Source of the DNA: Clostridia bacterium
GTDB taxonomy: Bacteria; Bacillota; Clostridia; Christensenellales; Borkfalkiaceae
NCBI GenBank assembly: GCA_017399035.1
Contig: JAFQEM010000014.1
Location: forward strand, 1-32,593
Length of the DNA stretch: 32,593 bases
Direction: 5' to 3'
Every line of letters begins with the position of its first letter. Position 1 is the stretch's first letter. Below, in pieces: positions 14,545-24,071 of this stretch. The notes below the pieces were generated by a model. It made no database searches. It was not told the DNA's origin and saw only the letters and a list, made by a program, of their open reading frames with translations. The position numbers were made by a program, and so were the translations under genes.

Positions 14545-17493
14545 ATGGATATAAATAGAATTAAGACAATTGAAGAAAAATACAAAGCAAAACCTTTTTG
14601 GTCGCTAAACGGAAAACTTGATAAAGAGCAATTAAAAAAGCAAATTCTTTTAATGAAAGAAATGGGATTTGGTGGAGCGTTCTTACATTCTAGGGCGGGA
14701 TTAGTTACCGAATACCTTGGAAAAGAATGGTTTGATTGCTTAGATTTCTGCATACAAGTTCTTAAAGAAAACGGTATGGAAGCATGGTTGTACGACGAAG
14801 ACCGTTGGCCTTCGGGTACGTGTGGCGGGCAGGTTACGGCTAGAAAAGAATTTTGTGCTAAGTTTATGCTTTATAGAGAAATTGATTCTGACGAAAGTTA
14901 CGTTCAGTCGGAAAATTTCTTATGCCTTTTTGCTGTTAAATTCGATGAGCAAGGCAAACATATAAGAAAGTATAGGCAGGTTAAAGGTCCTTTTGAAAAA
15001 CAGTCGGACGAAAAGATATTAGAATTTTATTACGACTATATGAAAGGCGATTCCTTCTATAATGGAAACAGTTACGTTGACGTTATGAATTTGGACGCAA
15101 CTAAATATTTTATTCAATTAACACACGAAAAATATAAAGAAGTATTAGGGGATAAATTCGGTAAGGAAATAATAGGTGTTTTCACAGACGAACCAAATCG
15201 TGGCCCGATTTTACAGGGCTTTACACATTATGGGGAAAACACAGTAAATGAAATTCCTTATACTTTCCTTTTATTTGATAAGTTTAAAGAAAAGAAAGGG
15301 TATGATTTAAAAGAGTCGTTACCCGTTTTGTGGTTTGGAAAAGAAGACGAGCCTTTTGCAAAAGAAATGTACGATTTAATAGACGTATTAAACGATTTGT
15401 TTATAGAAAATTACGCTGTGCCATATCAGGCTTGGTGTAAAGAAAATAAACTGCTTGTTACAGGGCATATTCTTCACGAAGACAATTTAGCAGTACAAAC
15501 TATAATGTGCGGTAGCGTTATGCGTTATTTTGAATATATGGATTATCCGGGTGTGGATAATTTAAGCGCGCATAATAACGCATACACTGTGCCTGCGCTC
15601 GTTTCGTCGGTTGCTAAACAACTTAATAAAGAATTCGTTTTAGACGAGTTGTACGGTTGTTCGGGTTGGGATATGAATCTTTCCGATTATAAGCGTATGG
15701 GGGATTGGCAGTCGGCAGGTGGAATAACTTTTAGATGCCCGCATTTATCATGGTACACAATGAAAGGGGAATCGAAGAGAGATTGCCCCGCGTCGATATT
15801 GCATCAATCTGCGTGGTGTAAAGATTACGCGTTAGTAGAAGACTATTTTTCTAGACTAACCTATTTAATTCACAATGGGGAAGATTTAACCGACGTTGCA
15901 ATTATAAACCCGATAGAAAGTATTTGGGGGTTAGTAAATAAATATACATTTGATAAAGTATGGTTCGGACCTTTTGACAACGAGATATGCAAGAAAATAG
16001 AAACCGAATATTTAGGTCTTTATAAAATACTTACCGAAAACGGAAGGTCTGCCGATTATATTGACGAAGATATCTTCTCTAAATACGGGGAGGTTAAAGA
16101 TAATGCGTTTATATGCGGACAAAAAAGATATAAACATATTATATTAAACGGCAATTTAACCTTAAGAAGCACGACTTTTAAGGCAATTAAGAAATTTTTA
16201 AGCGAGGGTGGCAAAGTTACTTTAATAGGAAATTATCCACAATATCTTGATGGTGAAAAGTACGATTTTGTTAAAGAACTTGAAAGAGTTCAAAAAATTG
16301 ATTTTACAGAAAGTCAAATTTTACAAAATATTCAAAACGGAAACTTAACTGTTGATAAAAATGGAATAATCGTCAAGCAAACATCATACGACGACGGCTT
16401 GTTTAACTTTATCTTAAACGTCGAAAAGCAAGAGAAAAAAGTTCAAATAAAAATTGCAACAGACTTAAAACCTTACCTTATAAATTTGAGAGAAGGGGTT
16501 GTTGAAGAACTTGAATATGCTAATAAAAACGGCGTTATAACGATAGATACTATTTTAAGCGAGTATCAAGAGTTTGCAGTTTATTGCACGAACCGAAAAG
16601 TTGATACAAAAAAGAAAAAAACGGTAAAATATCAACCTGTTCGAGCGCCAACAGATTATAGCCTATCTTTACAAGAAGGCAACATGCTAGTGTTGGACAA
16701 AGCAAAATGCTATATTGACGGTGAGTTTGTTTTAGAAGATTACGTTTTGCAGATAGACGACGCTTTAAGGAAACGTTTTGGTTTGGAAAAGCGAAATCAC
16801 GTAATGATTCAACCTTGGTTTAAGGCGAAATACGCGCTTGACCGAAAGGAAAAATTTTGCGATTTGGTTTTAGAGTATAACTTTAATGTGCTGGGCGAAA
16901 TAAAAGACTTATCGCTTATGACGGAAGAAATTTACGGAATAAAGGGCGTTTTTCTTAACGGCAAGGAAATAGATTTATCTTCTTATACGTTAACCGAAAT
17001 CGATAGTTGTTTTAGATTGTTTGAAGTTAAGAAAGAGTTGATAAAAGAAGGTCTAAATACATTGCAAATTATAACCGATTATTACGAAAAGACTAATCTA
17101 GAAAGCATATTTATAGTTGGTAATATAGCGGTTAGCGTTGAAGACAAAATGGACGGCATAAAAGCCTTACCCGAAACAATTAAAATCGGCGATTTGTGCA
17201 AGCAAGGTTTACCTTATTTTGGTGGGAAATTGCTTTTAACCGCAGACTTGCCAAACGGGGAATATAAGGCGGAAATGGAGAGTTTGGATTGCGCGTTATG
17301 CAAGATAAACGACGTTAGCGTAGCGTTTGCGCCTTATCAATGCGAGTTTAGCGTTACAGATAATAAAATAAAGATAGAATTGACTATGAATAGAAATAAT
17401 TCTTTCGGTGTAACGATTTTAGACGGTAGAAGGCAAGGGATAAAGGAACAAGGATTACTTAAAGGGATAAAACTGTTAAAAGCAGTAAAATAA
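14545..17493 (+). CDS. GH106-like glycoside hydrolase (alpha-L-rhamnosidase family)
   Basis: A 982-aa protein without a signal peptide. The N-terminal part matches the GH106-type TIM barrel: F-W-S-L-N-G at 18-23, M-G-F-G-G-A-F-L-H-S-R (40-50), W-L-Y-D-E-D-R-W-P-S-G at 81-91, G-V-F-T-D-E-P at 211-217, T-G-H-I-L-H-E-D at 306-313 and V-L-D-E-L-Y-G at 365-371; acidic residues in the last three are candidate catalytic groups. The C-terminal third is beta-rich, as in the family's ancillary domains. GH106 enzymes release L-rhamnose from plant or bacterial glycans; this one is probably cytoplasmic and acts on imported oligosaccharides. The ATG at 14,545 is chosen because an upstream TTG (14,494) is itself the -35 box; AGGTG at 14,533-14,537 is a modest ribosome binding site. 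It heads an operon with ABC transporter genes 27 bases downstream. Other rhamnosidase-related specificities are possible. Confidence 0.8.
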   Translation: MDINRIKTIEEKYKAKPFWSLNGKLDKEQLKKQILLMKEMGFGGAFLHSRAGLVTEYLGKEWFDCLDFCIQVLKENGMEAWLYDEDRWPSGTCGGQVTARKEFCAKFMLYREIDSDESYVQSENFLCLFAVKFDEQGKHIRKYRQVKGPFEKQSDEKILEFYYDYMKGDSFYNGNSYVDVMNLDATKYFIQLTHEKYKEVLGDKFGKEIIGVFTDEPNRGPILQGFTHYGENTVNEIPYTFLLFDKFKEKKGYDLKESLPVLWFGKEDEPFAKEMYDLIDVLNDLFIENYAVPYQAWCKENKLLVTGHILHEDNLAVQTIMCGSVMRYFEYMDYPGVDNLSAHNNAYTVPALVSSVAKQLNKEFVLDELYGCSGWDMNLSDYKRMGDWQSAGGITFRCPHLSWYTMKGESKRDCPASILHQSAWCKDYALVEDYFSRLTYLIHNGEDLTDVAIINPIESIWGLVNKYTFDKVWFGPFDNEICKKIETEYLGLYKILTENGRSADYIDEDIFSKYGEVKDNAFICGQKRYKHIILNGNLTLRSTTFKAIKKFLSEGGKVTLIGNYPQYLDGEKYDFVKELERVQKIDFTESQILQNIQNGNLTVDKNGIIVKQTSYDDGLFNFILNVEKQEKKVQIKIATDLKPYLINLREGVVEELEYANKNGVITIDTILSEYQEFAVYCTNRKVDTKKKKTVKYQPVRAPTDYSLSLQEGNMLVLDKAKCYIDGEFVLEDYVLQIDDALRKRFGLEKRNHVMIQPWFKAKYALDRKEKFCDLVLEYNFNVLGEIKDLSLMTEEIYGIKGVFLNGKEIDLSSYTLTEIDSCFRLFEVKKELIKEGLNTLQIITDYYEKTNLESIFIVGNIAVSVEDKMDGIKALPETIKIGDLCKQGLPYFGGKLLLTADLPNGEYKAEMESLDCALCKINDVSVAFAPYQCEFSVTDNKIKIELTMNRNNSFGVTILDGRRQGIKEQGLLKGIKLLKAVK

Positions 17494-17520
17494 AAATTTT
17501 TAAAGGAGAGAAAAATTAAG

Positions 17521-19215
17521 ATGAAGAAATTTATAGTATTGTTGATGGTTACGATAATCTCGTTATCGGCAACGTCAATCGGTTGTGCGAAAAAGTTGAA
17601 CATAGACGAAAGTAAAACTCAACTTTACGTTTGGAACTTTGATGGTGGCGTAGGTCATACGTGGCTAGATTCGGTTATTACTAGATTTGAAAGTGAAAAA
17701 GAAGAAGCCGACTATTATAGAGAAGGCAAAAAAGGCGTTGAAATAATAGTTATGAACTCTAAAGATTCACCGTTGAAGACTTTAAAGAATTCTTCTTACT
17801 CCGTGTTCTTTTTAGAAGGCGTTGCATACAACACGCTTGCGGCAGAGAAGAAATTGCTTAATATAAGCGATATCGTAACTAATAATATAGAAGGCGAAAA
17901 CGGAAATATTGAAGGTAAATTATCGTCAAACACGGCAAAATCATTAAAAGCGTACGATGGTAATTATTACGTTTTACCACATTATCAAAGTTTTGACGGC
18001 GTTTATTACAATAAAACCTTGTTTGATGAAAAGAAATTCTATTTTGCTAAGAATCCTGAAGAATATAGATCAAGCGACCCCGAAGACCCCGGTTACGGTT
18101 TTATTTTGAACAATTCTGCTATAAAAACTTGTGGACCTAACGGTGTTTATGAAGACGGACAAGGGGATGACGGCTTGCCTTCTACGATGGAAGAATACGA
18201 ACGTCTTTGCAATTTTATGGTTGCATCAGGGGTTAAACCTTTTATTTGGCTTAACGGCGCAAACGCATCTTATCAAATGAAATTAGTGAATGCTTTGTGG
18301 GCTAGTTTAGAAGGCTATGAAGGAACTATGGCTAATTATACTATGAGCTCTGGTACGACCAAAACCAAAATCGTTAAAGAATTTGATGAGTTTAATCAAC
18401 CGATTTCAGACGAAGTGGTTATTTCCGAAAGTAATTTCTACGATATTTATCAACAAGAATCAAGATATTACGTTTTGGATTTCTGTAAGAAGGTGTTCTC
18501 GAATTCAAACTATTTCCATAGCGATTCTTTAACTTCTACTTTCTCTCAAACGGATATACATGAAACCTTTTTAGAAAGCAAGTTTACGTCAACGCCCGTT
18601 GGTATGATTCTTGAAGGTTCGTATTGGGAAAACGAGGCAAGAGATTCAGAAGCGCTTGCAAGAGTAATTAAAAATCATCCCGATGCGGCTACTATGGAAA
18701 TTGGCATAATGCCGTTGCCCGTTAAGGTAAAAGGAACGGTTGCAGAAGGCGAAGGTAGAGCGCCCGTAGTATTCGATATGTTGAGTTCTTACGCATTTAT
18801 AAACGCTAACGTAAAAATGAAACACGGCGAAGCGGTAGAAAGATTAGCAAAGGATTTCTTAAAATTCTGTTATACGGATATTTCTCTTTCTGAATTTACC
18901 GAAAAGAGTTCTGTTCCTAAAGATTTGAATTACCAACTCACTTCTACGGCAAAAAATAATATGTCCTATTGCGCAAACACCGTTTGGAATGCAAAGGCGA
19001 ACGGCAAGGTTGTAGTTCCTATTTCAGACAATATGGTATTTATTAAAAATCCTTCTGTCTTCTCAATGTATTCTGATTCAATGCTTTGGAAGACCACCGC
19101 TGGCGTAGGGTATAGCAGACCTTGGGGTGGTTTTAGAGATGGTAATTTATCGGCAAAGAATTATTTCTTGGGTATGAAAAAGGATAGTACTTGGTGGAAC
19201 AACTTGTCAAAATAA
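17521..19215 (+). CDS. Sugar ABC transporter substrate-binding lipoprotein
   Basis: A 564-aa protein with an N-terminal signal (M-K-K-F then a hydrophobic stretch) ending in S-I-G-C at residues 19-22, a slightly unusual lipobox, so it is likely lipid-anchored on the outer face of the membrane. The body is a type-1 extracellular solute-binding protein: L-Y-V-W-N-F-D-G-G-V-G at the start of lobe 1, L-P-H-Y-Q-S-F-D-G-V-Y-Y-N-K-T-L-F at about 153-169 (the typical Y-Y-N-K block), and P-S-T-M-E-E-Y-E-R-L-C at about 220. It is longer than the usual 420-450 aa, in line with oligosaccharide binders. AAAGGAGAG lies upstream. It precedes two permease genes by 12 and then 8 bases. The ligand is probably a rhamnose-containing oligosaccharide, inferred from the neighbouring glycosidase. 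Confidence 0.88.
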   Translation: MKKFIVLLMVTIISLSATSIGCAKKLNIDESKTQLYVWNFDGGVGHTWLDSVITRFESEKEEADYYREGKKGVEIIVMNSKDSPLKTLKNSSYSVFFLEGVAYNTLAAEKKLLNISDIVTNNIEGENGNIEGKLSSNTAKSLKAYDGNYYVLPHYQSFDGVYYNKTLFDEKKFYFAKNPEEYRSSDPEDPGYGFILNNSAIKTCGPNGVYEDGQGDDGLPSTMEEYERLCNFMVASGVKPFIWLNGANASYQMKLVNALWASLEGYEGTMANYTMSSGTTKTKIVKEFDEFNQPISDEVVISESNFYDIYQQESRYYVLDFCKKVFSNSNYFHSDSLTSTFSQTDIHETFLESKFTSTPVGMILEGSYWENEARDSEALARVIKNHPDAATMEIGIMPLPVKVKGTVAEGEGRAPVVFDMLSSYAFINANVKMKHGEAVERLAKDFLKFCYTDISLSEFTEKSSVPKDLNYQLTSTAKNNMSYCANTVWNAKANGKVVVPISDNMVFIKNPSVFSMYSDSMLWKTTAGVGYSRPWGGFRDGNLSAKNYFLGMKKDSTWWNNLSK

Positions 19216-19227
19216 CTTAAGAGGCTA

Positions 19228-20136
19228 ATGATGAAGAAAAAATCACTTAAAAAACAACTTTTTTATTTGAGTTTAGTAGGTTTGCCCTTTATTCAGTTTT
19301 TACTGTTTTATTGCTTTGTCAATTTCAAATCTATTTTGTTTGCTTTTCAATCGTACGACGTAGTTGAAGGGTTTGCCTTTAACGGCTTTGAAAATTTTAA
19401 GCAAATATTCATAGATCCAACGGGTAAAAATACTATGAAATATTCCTTGCAAAACTCGCTAGTCCTTTATTTATGGACTTTGCTGTTTGGCACGGGTGGG
19501 GCAATATTATTCTCGAATTATATTTATAAAAAATTTTTTGGCAGTAAACTTTTTCAGATTTTCTTGTTTTTGCCAAATATTATATCCGGCGTAGTAATGG
19601 TGACCGTGTACAAGTTTATTCTTGACCAAGGTATTCCTTTATTGTGGCGTGAAATTTTCGGCGTTCAACTTGAACCTTTACTATCGCAAAAATCCCTAAA
19701 ATTCGGGTTGGTGTTGGGCTTTTCTCTCTTTATGGGTTTTGGTACGAACGTTTTGATGTACACGAGCACTATGAGTGGAATTTCACCTTCTGTAGTGGAG
19801 TCAGCAGAACTTGACGGCATTACGCCATTTAAAGAATTGATTTATATAACTCTGCCTATGATTTTCCCAACTTTCGTTACTTTCATAACGGTAGGGGTGG
19901 CAACGATTTTTACCAACCAAATGTCGTTATATACCTTTTACGGTGCAGACGTTCCTTCGGATATGTACACTTTTGGGTATTTGCTTTATAAAGAAGTCAA
20001 GCAAGCAACGGTTATTATGGATTACGAAACGTTTACCTATATGTCAGCTCTTGGTATTTTGCTCACTATAATCGCAGTTCCATTGACCTTGGGTATCAAA
20101 AAATTTCTTGAAAAATTTGGACCGAGTGTAGATTAG
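19228..20136 (+). CDS. Sugar ABC transporter permease 1 (MalF/UgpA type)
   Basis: A 302-aa membrane protein with about six hydrophobic segments. The cytoplasmic EAA loop reads E-S-A-E-L-D-G-I-T-P-F-K-E-L-I-Y-I-T-L-P (about 190-209), the contact point for the transporter ATPase. The N-terminus shows the Y-L-S-L-V-G-L-P-F-I-Q-F-L-L-F-Y first helix and the F-N-G-F-E-N-F-K-Q-I-F loop typical of CUT1 oligosaccharide permeases. It lies between the binding protein and the second permease. No ATP-binding subunit is encoded in this operon. Confidence 0.92.
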   Translation: MMKKKSLKKQLFYLSLVGLPFIQFLLFYCFVNFKSILFAFQSYDVVEGFAFNGFENFKQIFIDPTGKNTMKYSLQNSLVLYLWTLLFGTGGAILFSNYIYKKFFGSKLFQIFLFLPNIISGVVMVTVYKFILDQGIPLLWREIFGVQLEPLLSQKSLKFGLVLGFSLFMGFGTNVLMYTSTMSGISPSVVESAELDGITPFKELIYITLPMIFPTFVTFITVGVATIFTNQMSLYTFYGADVPSDMYTFGYLLYKEVKQATVIMDYETFTYMSALGILLTIIAVPLTLGIKKFLEKFGPSVD

Positions 20137-20144
20137 GAGAAATT

Positions 20145-21020
20145 ATGAAAAAAAGTAATAAATTAAGTTTTAATTTTATAATAACGATAATTTTATCCAT
20201 AATTACGCTAATAGTAATGTTTGCTATTTACTGGGTTATAACAACGTCACTAAAAGACAATAGCGATTTTAGAAAGAATTTTTTCGGCGTGCCAAGTGTA
20301 TGGATGTTCAAAAATTACATTTCAGTTTTTGAAAATTTCGTGCTTGACGTAACAAGAGACGGGGTTATTTTACAAGTATCGTTATTTCCAGATATTATCG
20401 TTAACAGTTTGCTTTATACGGTAGGTGGTTCGTTTGTTTTTACGTTAACCCCTTGTTTCGTTGCATACGCCGTAGCAAAATTCGATTGTAAATTTAGTAA
20501 ATTTTTATATTTTATCGTTATAGTAACCATGGCGTTACCTATTATAGGTAATCAACCGGCAATGATTGATTTGCTTTACAGCCTAGGGCTTTACGATAAT
20601 ATTTTGGGTGTTTGGCTGCAAAAATTCAACTTCTTAGGTATGTATTTTTTGGTTTTCTACGCATCTTATAAATCTCTTCCTAAAGATTATTCTGAAGCAG
20701 CTTATATCGACGGGGCTTCAGAGTGGAGAGTTTTGCTTCAAATAATGTTCCCACTTGTAAAGTCGATATTTTTAACCATATTCGTTCTTCATTTTATAGA
20801 ACTTTGGAACGATTATTCAGTACCGGTGTTATACTTACCGTCTCATCCCACTATCGCATACGGCGTTTGGAGGATGTCGAATAGCGTGGTAACGGGGATG
20901 AATACTGCGCCTATGAAAATGACGGCGTGCGCTATTATGGTTATTCCAACTATAATTATATTTTTAGTTTTTCGAGAAAGACTTATGAAAAATTTATCAT
21001 TAGGAGGATTAAAGGAATAA
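20145..21020 (+). CDS. Sugar ABC transporter permease 2 (MalG/UgpE type)
   Basis: A 291-aa membrane protein with about six hydrophobic segments and the EAA loop S-E-A-A-Y-I-D-G-A-S-E-W-R-V-L-L-Q-I-M (about 185-203). The first helix and the following I-T-T-S-L-K-D-N-S motif fit the CUT1 partner permease. TAGGAG precedes the ATG by a short spacing. Its stop codon overlaps the next gene's start by one base (TAATG at 21,018-21,022), so translation of the following secreted protein is probably coupled. Confidence 0.92.
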   Translation: MKKSNKLSFNFIITIILSIITLIVMFAIYWVITTSLKDNSDFRKNFFGVPSVWMFKNYISVFENFVLDVTRDGVILQVSLFPDIIVNSLLYTVGGSFVFTLTPCFVAYAVAKFDCKFSKFLYFIVIVTMALPIIGNQPAMIDLLYSLGLYDNILGVWLQKFNFLGMYFLVFYASYKSLPKDYSEAAYIDGASEWRVLLQIMFPLVKSIFLTIFVLHFIELWNDYSVPVLYLPSHPTIAYGVWRMSNSVVTGMNTAPMKMTACAIMVIPTIIIFLVFRERLMKNLSLGGLKE

Positions 21021-24000
21021 TGACAAAAGTTCGTTCGTTTAAGAAAATTTTATTAACTCTTTTATTTCTCGCAATGCTTACTTGCTTATTTCTTGCTTTC
21101 GCTCCTTTAAATAGGGTAAATAGTTACGCAATGAGTATTTATTTGGGTAGCGAGCCTATTCAAGATCAATATAAAATAGGCAAGGTTTTAAACCTTTCGG
21201 ATGTAAAAATAGAACATGAAAGCAATTATTATAATTGCGATAGTTCTCGCTTAACTTATCCTAACGGTGAAGTTTTCAGTTCGGAAAGTTACAATTTAAC
21301 TACTGCGGGTAAATATAAGCTAGATTGTTTTGCTACGATAAATAACGCTAAAGTTAAAAGTCAAAAAGAGTTTATAGTTATCGCTAACAAGTATTCGGTT
21401 GAAAAGAAGAATTCTTTCGTTGAGTACGGAACTACTGAAAAAGGCAATTTAACAGGTGTTATAGTAAGTTTATCCGCGGGCGACACGTTTACTTACGAAA
21501 AACCGATAAATTTAACTAATTTAACTAAAGATAATCAACTCTTGCGTTTGTACGCTCTTCCCGAAAACTTGGGCGTTGCCGAAGTTAAGATGTTAAAAAT
21601 CACTTTAACAGACGTTTACGACGAGCAGAATAAGGTGGAAATAGTAACTTACGGCAATCAAGAAGACGAAACGGAAAAACTAGGTTTAGCGTTGTATTCG
21701 GCTGCCGCTGCTACTGGACAACCTTTAACGGGGTTGCACCATTATCCGTCGGCAGGGGCAAAGCGAATTCCTTATGACGGCGCTTTTTATAACTGTGTTA
21801 AAAACGTTACGTCGAAAAGCACCAACGGTTATCCTTCCTACCCACATCAACCGAGCGGGAATAATGGCTTTTCTTTCGTTGGACTAGACGGGTATGGTAA
21901 GAATCCTTATCGTCTTTCTTTTGATTACGCTAAAAAGCAGTTATTCGGTTGCGAACCAGCAAACGTAGGGTCTAACGGAATGATTTTAGATTTAGACGAG
22001 CCTTTGTTTGTAGATACCCCTTGGCAAGGCTTTACTACTGGTGAAGTATATATAAGCGTAAGTGCTGATAACTACGTTGGCGCGTCGTTTAACTTCATAA
22101 TAACCGATATTTACGGCGAAGATTTATCAAAGAGCGAGTTTGATGATACCACTGCGCCTAAAATAATCGTTGATACCCCAAAGAATTTCCCATATGCAGT
22201 AGTTGGTTCCCCTTACAGAATTTTTGATTATAAAATCTTTGAAGCGGTAAGCGATTACGTTAACGAAAATATTTACGTTTATAGAAACTATAACTCTTCA
22301 TTACCTATAAACGTTAATTTGGAAGACGGAAGTTTTACCCCTACGGTAGAAGGGGAATATTCTATCGTTTATAAGGTTACCGACGCATTTGGTAACACTT
22401 CTACAGAAGTAGTAAACGTGTTTGCAAACGGTGAAAATCTATTAAAGATTATTCCTGAACCTAGGTTGGAAGACCGTATCGTTGGGCAAAAGGTTTATTT
22501 AGATACGCCTATCGTTGAAGGTTCGTCGGGAGATTATCTTTTAGAAGTGCAAATAAAAGGGGTTAACGATATTGAATACAAGTGTATAGTAGATAACCTT
22601 GATTACTACTTTATACCTATGTATGCGGGTGATTATACGGTAACCTATACTTGTACGGATTATAATTCTACGGTATCTACGACTAAAACGGTAACCGTCT
22701 CTTCCAACCCCATTCCACAATTTTTAGATGACGCGCAGTTGCCTTCCGTAATGGTTAAAAACGTTACTTATACCTTAAACGATTTGTACGTGTACGATTT
22801 TTCAGATGGAACGCCCGTCAAATTAAAGGCAGACCTTCTCTATAAATTTGACGATGCTACCGATTACACCTTGCTTAACGGCAAATCCTTAAAGATAACG
22901 GCAACATCAAAAGCATATTTTAAGTATCAACTTGCAAATAATCCCACGGTATATAAGGAATATGAAATTCCCGTTACTAACGTAGGGTATAACACTAACG
23001 CAATATCTATTAAAGATTATTTTTATGGTAAAAATTTTGCGATAGACGCTAGTGATCAAAGCACGACTTATTCAACCGAGCAAGATGGTGAATTGTTCTT
23101 TATAAACAGTTTATTAATGTCGGATTTCGTTCTTCGTTTTAACGTAACCAAGTTGTCTTCGGGGGAAATTTCCTTTTCTTTCTGCGACGTTGATAATTCG
23201 GCTAATATGGTTAAACTTTCCTTCCAACCGATAGATTCTTTAAGTTGTTATATGAGTGTTAACGACGGCGCTAAAAAGATTATATCAACTAAGTTGGTCG
23301 GCAAGGAAATTGAACTTAAATATTCTAAAGAAAAAGGGTTTACCTTTGCAGGAATTGCCGTTGCTGTTGAAGAGTTTGCTGGATTTAGTTTAGATAAAGC
23401 GTATTTAACCGTAAGTTTTAAGAATATAAGTGATACGGCGTGTTTTGAAGTGTATCAAGTAAACAACCAAATAATAAATAAAAACAAAAGCGATTACACT
23501 AACGCAACTTATAATATTGAAATAAATAACGGCACTAAAATACTCGGCGAAGAAATTACTCTTTCAAAGTTTATCGTTGCCGACGTGTTGAGTTTTGACG
23601 TATCGGGAACGATTACCATTTACAATCCTAACGGCGAAATTTGCTTTTCGGTTGACCAGGTAAAACTTTCTAACATAAAAGATTTTACAAGAAGTTATAC
23701 ATTTAAGGCAGAGATTATAGGAACTTATCGTATAAGCGTTAAATATAGCGATGGTTCTAACGACGGTAACTTTACTAAAAACGTAGAAGTAGTTGACCAC
23801 GTAGCGCCTACGATAAAGTTAAATTCGGCAAGTAAAACGGGTAAAATAAACGAATATATAAACGTGGCAAAATATACGGTTTCAGATACTACTGATAGCA
23901 AATTAACGGTAAACGTATCCGTTATTTCGCCAACGGGTAAGGTTACACGCGTTAAGAGTAAATTCTACGCTTCGGTTATGGGAACTTATATAGTTACTTA

Positions 24001-24061
24001 CACGGTAAGCGACTTGGCGGGTAACGTTGCTTTTGCAAGTTACGAAGTGGTGGTTAAATAA
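21020..24061 (+). CDS. Large secreted Ig-like / beta-sandwich protein of unknown function
   Basis: A 1,013-aa protein. The ATG at 21,020 overlaps the previous stop and is preceded by TAGGAGG and AAAGGA; an in-frame start 93 bases upstream lies inside the permease gene and is rejected. Residues about 7-36 form a signal peptide (charged start, long hydrophobic core, A-stretch N-S-Y-A). Residues about 140-370 look like an unassigned beta-rich domain. From about 374 there are Ig-like or cadherin-like repeats (D-D-T-T-A-P-K-I-I-V; G-E-Y-S-I-V-Y-K-V-T-D-A-F-G-N-T), a LamG-like stretch near 675-815, and two more Ig-like domains, the last ending in Y-T-V-S-D-L-A-G-N. No LPXTG motif, lipobox or C-terminal membrane segment is visible, so it is secreted or held non-covalently. 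In a sugar-uptake operon it may bind the polysaccharide at the surface; no enzyme motif was recognised. Confidence 0.75.
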   Translation: MTKVRSFKKILLTLLFLAMLTCLFLAFAPLNRVNSYAMSIYLGSEPIQDQYKIGKVLNLSDVKIEHESNYYNCDSSRLTYPNGEVFSSESYNLTTAGKYKLDCFATINNAKVKSQKEFIVIANKYSVEKKNSFVEYGTTEKGNLTGVIVSLSAGDTFTYEKPINLTNLTKDNQLLRLYALPENLGVAEVKMLKITLTDVYDEQNKVEIVTYGNQEDETEKLGLALYSAAAATGQPLTGLHHYPSAGAKRIPYDGAFYNCVKNVTSKSTNGYPSYPHQPSGNNGFSFVGLDGYGKNPYRLSFDYAKKQLFGCEPANVGSNGMILDLDEPLFVDTPWQGFTTGEVYISVSADNYVGASFNFIITDIYGEDLSKSEFDDTTAPKIIVDTPKNFPYAVVGSPYRIFDYKIFEAVSDYVNENIYVYRNYNSSLPINVNLEDGSFTPTVEGEYSIVYKVTDAFGNTSTEVVNVFANGENLLKIIPEPRLEDRIVGQKVYLDTPIVEGSSGDYLLEVQIKGVNDIEYKCIVDNLDYYFIPMYAGDYTVTYTCTDYNSTVSTTKTVTVSSNPIPQFLDDAQLPSVMVKNVTYTLNDLYVYDFSDGTPVKLKADLLYKFDDATDYTLLNGKSLKITATSKAYFKYQLANNPTVYKEYEIPVTNVGYNTNAISIKDYFYGKNFAIDASDQSTTYSTEQDGELFFINSLLMSDFVLRFNVTKLSSGEISFSFCDVDNSANMVKLSFQPIDSLSCYMSVNDGAKKIISTKLVGKEIELKYSKEKGFTFAGIAVAVEEFAGFSLDKAYLTVSFKNISDTACFEVYQVNNQIINKNKSDYTNATYNIEINNGTKILGEEITLSKFIVADVLSFDVSGTITIYNPNGEICFSVDQVKLSNIKDFTRSYTFKAEIIGTYRISVKYSDGSNDGNFTKNVEVVDHVAPTIKLNSASKTGKINEYINVAKYTVSDTTDSKLTVNVSVISPTGKVTRVKSKFYASVMGTYIVTYTVSDLAGNVAFASYEVVVK

Positions 24062-24071
24062 GGAGGCCGAC

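Noticed and set aside
20927-21019. Start of the Ig-like protein inside the permease gene
   Set aside because: The extension reads as an off-frame shadow of the permease and lacks signal-peptide character; the ATG at 21,020 has a ribosome binding site and begins a signal peptide.
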